A DNA stretch of 64,000 nucleotides. Origin: Spinacia oleracea (taxonomy: Eukaryota; Streptophyta; Magnoliopsida; Caryophyllales; Amaranthaceae). The notes under the pieces are model-generated. The model was given only the letters and a program-made list of their open reading frames with translations, was not told the origin of the DNA and ran no database searches. The stretch is from assembly GCF_020520425.1 (NCBI RefSeq), contig NC_079492.1, positions 66,517,671 to 66,581,670 of the forward strand, in the 5' to 3' direction. The position numbers and the translations under genes were made by a program. Positions 56,846 through 64,000 of the stretch are shown here, piece by piece (position 1 is the first letter of the stretch; the number at the start of each line of letters is the position of its first letter).

Positions 56846-57330
56846 TTGCTGACCGCCTATCTAGGCTACGCCTTAACAAAGCCAAACAAACCACCCTCCT
56901 TCCCCCATATCAAAGGACCCTTAACGGGAAGTTCGTTCGGGAAGGAGAAGAACACCCATGCTGTGATTTCCCTGAACCCTTCGTTCAGGATGGCTTGCTA
57001 AAACCCGGATTTGAAATTTTCCATGACTGCCACACCTTGGAAGAGGCACCCCACCTCACCAAGACTAAAACAGCTGAAATATTGGACAACCAGGCTCTAT
57101 GGACATTGTTTAACGAATCGAGGCCTATGGAGAACGAGACTGTGATGACTACCCTAGCTTTACAAGATGAAGGTTTCGATCCAACCCGGTTAATCTCTCC
57201 TGCATCAACACTAGAAGAGGTCGAGAACGGATGGGTGAAGACATACCAGTGGGTCAATGCAAAAGGAATGGAATTCAAGATGAGTACCGGTGAAGGACCG
57301 AAGTTTTATGAGACTAAACCCCAGGCTTGA
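56846..57330 (+). pseudogene. C-terminal remainder of the gypsy copy B polyprotein
   Basis: The frame resumes directly after the target duplication (IADRLSRLRLNKAK) in the same phase as the frame cut at 40914, and runs to a stop at about 57328. The downstream 160 residues show no domain I know; no reverse transcriptase motif appears. The ATG at 56791 belongs to CACTA terminal sequence and is not a start of this protein. Confidence 0.75.
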
Positions 57331-58679
57331 GCCACATAGAGCACCATTAGTAAAAAGCGCCTAGTAGTTCTTTAGATTGATAGAAAAAAATAATAGAGAC
57401 TTTAGATGGTCCTAAGGCCCCTTAGAATATGGGTCAGTTTTATTTCAGTGTGTTTTCCTTACTTTCCGAATCAATAAAGGCGTAACATTTCTCCTAAAAA
57501 TTTTATTCTAACACTAAATAAACACCAAATGTACTTGCAAAATACAAAAATAAAGAGGCGGCCCACTCTAGGCCCAACAAACAAAGCCCACTCGGTTTTG
57601 AAATAGTGCCATGGGAACCAATTCCCGAAACCCACAAAATAAACCACACTATCCCATTCATATCCCCAAAACCTAAAAAGCCAACCAGTGTCATCATAAG
57701 AGCCAATCCATGCAACCCAAAATCAAAGGAAATCAAAAATCCAAAACAATGCAAATGTTACCAAAAAAAATAGATTCATAAAACATAGATTCCATCATAC
57801 CCTTCGCTAACAACCCACCTCCAAAGCCTATACAAAGGTCTTCATAACTTCCGCATCCTAACTCCATTTTCAAAACTGTTTCGAGTCACCAATAGAAAAA
57901 AATTAATCCGGACAAAAATGCGTTTCACGCTAACAGTCAAACAAGCCTCCAAAATAGCCTCAAAATTAACTTTAAGTACGAGCGAAATATCAAGGCGCAA
58001 AAAAAAGAAAAAGAAATAAACGCAAGAACATGTGAAGCAAAGCGTCAAAAATTGACCGCCCAAGTCATTTTTAGCGCCCAGGGCTGGGCGCCGAAATTTC
58101 TGACGCCCCAGCCTGGGCGTTGAAACTCTCTGCCTGCCAAAAGTTTTCTTTTCGAAAGTGCTCGCCATTTTATCCGCACACAACGGAAAAATAACGAACA
58201 CTTGGGGGGGTTCAGTACGTATCCAAATAGGTTTACCAAGAATATAGCTATACAAATTAGTCGAATTTTACGCGAGAACGGCAAAAAAAGAGAACGGCAG
58301 ATGAAAATAAAGATAATACTTCACTCATTTGACCGATCAAGTAATATGTTTCCACCTCAGGGCATATCTACCGAAATCCGGCATACTAGAACTTATTCTA
58401 AAGCTAGAACTACGCGCGACCTGATTCTGACAAGATACGTAGGCAATCCTTACCAAGGATTCGGTCCAACTGAAATAAAAAAGGGCACCTACACCCTAGC
58501 AAGAACTACACTACTCTAGTTCTTCCGGATCATCAAATAAAGTCTTGTAGAGAGCAATGTTCGCAGGATCCACCCCCACAGTCTTCTGCGCTGCCCCAAT
58601 ATCAATCTCCATAAGAACCGGCTCCTGGACACTAACTTCCAAAGATGTCAAGGCTTCAGAAACATTCTCAATTATAGCC
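57331..58679 (+). other. 3' non-coding region of gypsy copy B
   Basis: Contains a paired palindrome (58064-58123) and the 58170-58510 segment homologous to 1-340. No gene; frames at 57842-58519 are translations of non-coding element sequence. Ended by the copia-family LTR at 58680. Confidence 0.7.
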
Positions 58680-60068
58680 TGTTAGGTTATGATACATATG
58701 ACAATTCATAAATCATGCGGAAAAACCATAAAGCCAGGAAAGCATATTATTTACACATAATCATTTAGCATAGTTTAGATGCATACACTTTGTTGCGTGC
58801 CCTCCCTAGCTGCGCCCGAACCGAACAAGTACAAGTCTTTAGGACTCCAAGTGTCGTCCCTCCGTAGATAGTCCACAGCACATCCGGATCCGCCTTAAGC
58901 TTGACCAACTAGGATCGCCCTTAAGGTACTTAGAATTTTCGGCTAATGTAGGCAATTATATGACTGAATTTTTGCTCTCAAAAATCACTTTGAATACTTG
59001 AATACTCTATACAAAATAATGACCCTAGGCCTTTATTTATAGAGGTATGAAAAGGGAATCGTAATCCTATTAGGATACGAATTAATTAAACTAGAATCCT
59101 AATAGAATTCTTATTTAATTAATTCATCCTTTTAGGTTTAGGAATTTAGTCGAAACCTGATAGCTTTAGGATTCGTATAGCACACCAACACACATGCAAG
59201 CACAGCAGCCCACGAGGGGCGCCATGCGCGCGCGCACAGCCCGCGAGCTCGCAGCCCATTGCTGCGAGGCCCACACGCTGCCGCAGCGTTGGCGCGCACT
59301 GGGCCTGCCTTGCGGTGGGCCTGGCGCAGCCTTGGCTGGTGCGTTGTGGCGCGCTGGCTTGCTGGGCGATGGCCCGGCTTCGTGCTGGGACTTCGTCTGG
59401 CAGGCCTCGTCCGATGCTAATTCGTACGATACGCTTCCGATTAATTTCCCGATTCCGGAATTCATTTCCGATACGAACAATATTTAATATTTCCGATTCC
59501 GGAACTAATTTCCGTTTCGAACAAATATTTAATATTTCCGTTTCCGGAATTATTTTCCGATTCCGATAATATTTCCGATTCTGACAATATTTCCGTTTCC
59601 GGCAATATTTCCGATTCCGGCAATATTTCCATTTCCGATAATATTTTCCGATACGTACCATGTTTCCGTTTCCGGCAACATCTACGACTTGGATAATATT
59701 TATATTTCCGATACGATCCATATTTCCGTTTCCGGCAATATCATCGTTTCCGGAGCATTCATTTCTTGCCTGTGACGATCTCAGCTCCCACTGAAACCAA
59801 GATCCGTCGATTCCGAATATCCATAGATGGAGTATTTAATGCCATTAAATACTTGATCCGTTTACGTACTATTTGTGTGACCCTACGGGTTCAGTCAAGA
59901 GTAAGCTGTGGATTAATATCATTAATTCCACTTGAACTGAAGCGGCCTCTAGCTAGGCATTCAGCTCACTTGATCTCACTGAATTATTAACTTGTTAATT
60001 AATACTGAACCGCACTTATTAGACTTAACATAGAATGCATACTTGGACCAAGGGCATTATTTCCTTCA
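58680..60068 (-). repeat. LTR of decayed copia-derived element, copy 2
   Basis: TGTTAGGTTATG..TTCCTTCA as read on the plus strand, 1,389 bp; the reverse complement matches 17095-18518. It carries the TTCCGATTCCGG minisatellite (59430-59760) and a GC-rich block (59210-59410). Being next to the polypurine tract, it is the 3' LTR of a minus-strand element. Confidence 0.9.
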
Positions 60069-62289
60069 ATCTCCCACTTGTCCTTAGGGACAAGTGTGCA
60101 TTTCCTAATTCCTTTGTCGCTCGATGCTTGCTCTTGAACATAAGGTAAGAGTTGTCATCCTTATTATGTCTAGAGGTGTTCCTCGGTTTCAGAGTTCAAC
60201 TGATCAAATAAACAGATAATTATAGCCTATGATTCATCCGAGCACGGCCATGCATTTCACAGTTTCTAGCTCTCCGAGTGGCCTTGTACAACTTTTAAGC
60301 ATCTCATTCCGATTTATGGGAGGACAATCCCAATCTTGCGATCTTGAGATTAGACTTCGTTTGATAGGTGATTACCTGAGCGTTGCCTTTATAGCCTCCT
60401 TTTACGGTGCGACGGTTGGTCAACGTTAAAGCAACCAGTTCTCAAACAAGTAATCTCAAATCACTCAGGTATTGAGGATTTAGTGTCTAATAATTTTAAT
60501 GAAATTTACTTATGACAGATTTTCATCTCTTACAGTAAAGTTTCATAGGTCATGTCCGATACTAGTCTTCCCAAAGTAAGTATCTATGCAAATGATTATG
60601 ACATTGCCATGTCCACATAGTTCAAGAAACAGAACTACTAGTCATCTTGCATTCTAGTCGTCTAACGTTTTCTATGCGTCCAATTTTATAGAAAACTCCG
60701 ACTAGGGACCATTTTCAACCTTTGACATTCAAGTTCACTTGATAGACATTTCTTAGTCACAGGACTTGTCCTGACAGTCTATCTTGAATATATCGTCAAA
60801 TTGAAGGGACTCATCATTTAATACTAAACCAAGATTAAATGGAATATGAAAATACATTTCATATATGATAAATGTTCAACCCCTAATGTTTTACAACCAT
60901 GGGCCTCGAACCCATCTTTAAAACATTTCATGGAATTCAAAGCTATGCTTGATTTCCAGTGCTACAATGTGAGTGTTGCTTCTCACTTGTTGCATAGGTT
61001 TAGTTATCATGCTTTGCCAATCTTAATATCTTTTTCATCGAATGATATTCGAGATAGGATGATAAGATCTTTTGAGTTTGTTTATTATGTGATCTAGTCT
61101 TTCTTACTTCGATAGTGGTTCTACGCATTTTGCAATGAAGAGCCATCAAGTTAGCAGACATGTGATCCACCCAAGTTCAATAAAGAACTCATTAATATAA
61201 ACAACTCTGTTTTATTGCTTCTTAGGCAATAAGTACTTTTACTTCAACTGTTTAGGTTGCTAGTGATGCTTTGTTTGTATCTTAGAACATAGAAATTAAT
61301 ATTTTAATTTCCCACGCAACAACTCATGGTCTCCAACCCATGTTGCCATTTTCAAAACACGATGCTCTATAGCTCGTCCTTGCCAATGGTTAACTCCAAG
61401 GGAATCTTGCTTGATCCTTTGCCAGTGTTTTATGCGTGTAGCATCAATATTTAGCATATATTTATTTCCATGAATCAAGAACTATTCTTATGTACCTTTT
61501 AAGTACCATAAGTTTTTCTTGATCTCAATCTAGTTGATCTTTACTTAGATCAATAGAGACTTGTATATTTTCGTCATGCCTAAAGCCATGCGATACGTTT
61601 TTGGCAATCCTCATATTATATCATACATGATAAATTCTTTTGCAGAATAATTCCCAATTGAATTCTATTCTTGTAACTTTAGCTTATCTAGTTTCAGTAG
61701 ATACTAAATCCAGCTAAATTCTTTGACATATAATATAGGTTAAGAATCTTATTTAGATCCTTTGATGTTTAACTTAGTAAATGCTTATACATAGTTCAAA
61801 CATCCTTTACTTAGATTTATTCACATGGGTCGAATATCTCCAATGGAGTCTTTCGTGTTTGATTTAGTAAATGCCATTACTTAATCCAAAACATTAATAT
61901 AAGATCTTTGTAAATAGATCTTAATACCCAGTATGTACTAAGTTTCGCCTTGGTCCATCATTGATGAATAATTTCAAATCTAAGTCATTAGCATTTGAAT
62001 GTTATTTCACAATAGAGAGATATGTGTGTGATACACACAGGACCAATCAAGTTTTTATGTACTCCCACTAAACTTCTTATATATCTATAAGAATCATGTA
62101 CATTTTATGAAACTAAAATACTTATTAGTTTCACTAAAATACAATTCCAATTCCCAATTGCTTGCTTAAATCTATACTTAGATTTCATAAGCTAACATTC
62201 ATTTCAAGCATTATTTGGATCCACAAATCCTATGACATACCATGTACATAGTTTCTTCCAACATTGAGGAATACGTTTTGTCATCCAGT

Positions 62290-62420
62290 TGTCATATGTA
62301 CCAATATGCAATCATTGCTTGAATTATAGACTTGAGCATTACGATTATGCATGAGGTTTCAACACAATCCATGCCATGAATTTGCTTGTAACCTTTAGCA
62401 ACTAATTTAGCTTTGTGTGT
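62290..62420 (-). pseudogene. Relic of copia reverse transcriptase
   Basis: Minus-strand translation gives THKAKLVAKGYKQIHGMD then CVETSC and VIMLKSIIQAMIAYWYI before a stop. This is the N-terminal motif of copia reverse transcriptase (VAKGYKQ..G.DY.ETFSPV). The YVDD catalytic motif is not found. Confidence 0.8.
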
Positions 62421-64000
62421 GAACACAATTCCATGTTTGATGGTTTAAAACAAACTTGCAACCAATAGGTGTGAAACTATTCTTGCAAATCAACAAAATT
62501 TCAATTTTGTCATCAAAACATTGGTTATGTTTTATGGCCTTTAACCATCTAAAACATTTGAGTCTATATATGGCCTCTAACCATTTTAGGGAATCTGGGT
62601 TTCGTCATAGCTTTCTTACAGGTCACAAACTCATTAATCTACATGATAATAGTTTGACTGCAAGTTGTAGGTTTCTTCACTATCTAATAGAAGAATTGCA
62701 TAGTTTCAGTGACCTGAACTCCATGTTTCTTCATTATCTAATAGAAGAATCTCATAGTTTCAGTGACTTGAACTCTATGCCTACAAGGGTATAGAACATC
62801 AAACAACAGAATATCAATAGCCACTTAAAAGTCCTTTGAATATTCTGTTCTCCTTGAAGCACTTGTAAAGTCTTCTAAGAGATTGTCTATTCTTTAAAGC
62901 CACTTCTAAAGTCCTTAAAGAATACGTGTTCGGATTTTCTAAAGAACTTCGAAAAGCCTCCGGAATGTCCGTTTATGTTTGTTGTTCGCCTCGAAGACTT
63001 TCGAGGTCTATTTTCTCCCACTTGTCATTTTGGAAACGAATCTCCAAAAGGACATTATTTCGAGCAAACAAACATTATGTTCTCAAAAATTCGTGGTAGA
63101 AACAATACCCTTGTGTCTCATTTGAATAAATCACAATGAAACATATATCTATACTTGGGCCTTAGTTTGTCGAATGACAAACACTAAGCTCCCACTGAGT
63201 TTTGCAACTCTCTAGATATATTTTATGAAAAGTTATTCTGAAATTACTTTTCAATAGCTTTGACGAATTTGGTTTAGTTTGGTGGTAGTTGAGCATTTTG
63301 TTTTATAAATTATAGGAAAAGTCCTTTATGATTCATCATTAATCGAATCAAGTACTAATTGACTTCGATTATTCCAACTAAGATATGCCATATCTTATGG
63401 ACCTAGATTGTGAAATTACAACACACAACCATTGATGATCATATTTGGTCTCAAGTAATCATCAACATGATCTAACCTAGATCTTTATGATTTCTTGCCA
63501 AGTGGATTTTATACTTCTGAATGTTGGAACTACCCAAACAGATTCAACTTATATCACATTTGAGTCAATAAACCTATATTCACTCAAATCCATGTGAAAT
63601 AATAAAGTCATAAAATCTTTCTTTAGCTTTGAACTCTATTGTCTAGGCGTTCTAACAATAGTTCATATCTTTTGTTACTTTCAACAAGTAAGACTAGTCG
63701 TCTTAAATTGATCTAGAAATCAATGAACTTTCAAAAGTCCATTAAAATAGAGCTTTTGAATGTTAACTTGTTGATATGGTCTAAGCAACAATGCCAAAGA
63801 TTAGTGGAACTCAAATCAAGGGGTTGATTTGAACCCAGTAAAGTTTTTATTGTTAAAGAGTTGTTTGTTTTAATCAAGCATATTGACTCAACCCGTAAAT
63901 GACCATTTCATTCAAATAAACAAACAAACATTGTTTTTGTTTTTCTTGAATGTGAGTCTTTCTGTGTTTGAAACAGAAATTTAGGTATGCTGATTATGGA

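Larger units (their letters stand above)
35846..58679 (+). mobile_element. Ty3/gypsy copy B (Gag-Pro only), interrupted by a CACTA and truncated by a copia LTR
   Basis: 5' LTR 35846-37303, primer-binding site from 37305, leader to about 38531, gag and protease to 40914, CACTA insertion 40915-56842, remaining coding sequence 56846-57327, then 3' non-coding sequence to 58679, where a copia-family LTR begins. No reverse transcriptase, RNase H or integrase is present between protease and the 3' region, so the family depends on another element. The 3' LTR lies outside the window. Confidence 0.88.
58680..64000 (-). mobile_element. Decayed copia-derived LTR element, copy 2 (inverted; runs off the window)
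   Basis: LTR 58680-60068, then interior on the minus strand. Just inside the LTR is the polypurine tract (complement GTGGGAG, about 60070-60085). The interior keeps only traces of copia coding: AKLVAKGYKQIHGMDCVE on the minus strand at about 62355-62415, VIMLKSIIQAMIAY just after, and a pre-integrase trace LWHCCLDHINK near 63780-63810. These pieces are separated by many stops and indels. It shares the decayed interior with copy 1 (15012-17094), so the family may have spread in its decayed state. Confidence 0.82.

Noticed and set aside
60846-61097. 83-codon frame conserved with the minus-strand frame at 16109-16294
   Set aside because: The similarity comes from the two copies of the same retrotransposon interior; the frame has no family and lies antisense to the element.

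Overview
This is plant nuclear DNA, very probably from a Caryophyllales species; the amaranth/goosefoot family (for example spinach) is my best guess from the general look of the repeats, but the sequence alone cannot name the species. The grounds are intron-bearing genes with GT..AG junctions, plant-type LTR retrotransposons, a plant LINE, SINEs with Pol III boxes, Stowaway- and hAT-type MITEs, and a CACTA transposon. About nine tenths of the window is mobile DNA. One intact host gene is visible: a general transcription factor TFIIB at 27132-28103. Two more host-type genes are broken: a Raf-like kinase at 7501-8662 and a nucleoredoxin-like protein at 33514-35279.

Layout. 1-6146 is the 3' non-coding interior and 3' LTR of a large Ty3/gypsy element. 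6147-10743 is low-copy DNA with GATCA-rich repeats, the kinase relic and small repeats. 10744-15011 is a 5'-truncated LINE joined to the tail and LTR of a decayed copia-derived element (15012-18518). 18519-19822 holds a MITE and a SINE-like stretch. 19823-25910 is a complete but mutated Ty1/copia element with both LTRs, itself carrying a MITE. 25911-28402 is the TFIIB locus, with a 105-bp (AT)n tract upstream. 28403-33513 holds SINEs, minisatellites and a three-layer nest of small transposons. 33514-35279 is the nucleoredoxin-like relic. A second copy of the gypsy family starts at 35846 (5' LTR, primer-binding site, gag, protease, no reverse transcriptase) and runs to 58679. A decayed copia-family LTR and interior in inverted orientation fills 58680-64000.

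The centrepiece is a complete 15.9-kb CACTA (En/Spm) transposon at 40915-56842, inserted in the coding region of the second gypsy element. It has matching CACTAGTGGAAAAAA termini, a 3-bp ATA target duplication and subterminal repeats. It carries two apparently intact minus-strand genes: a single-exon TNP2-type transposase of 1,095 codons, and a 12-exon gene whose exons I could join on GT..AG sites with every phase matching, giving an 892-residue protein with a plant En/Spm accessory region and a C-terminal Ulp1-type cysteine protease with its catalytic residues. The transposase gene sits between ~0.6-kb inverted repeats. The element also carries a 20-copy, 161-bp tandem array and two captured host exons: one thioredoxin-fold APR-like exon and one MATE transporter exon with a nonsense codon.

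The order of events is readable. The gypsy element inserted first; the CACTA then entered its gag-protease region and a copia-type element entered its 3' region. The CACTA looks potentially autonomous and recent, whereas both gypsy copies, both copia families and the LINE are coding-defective.
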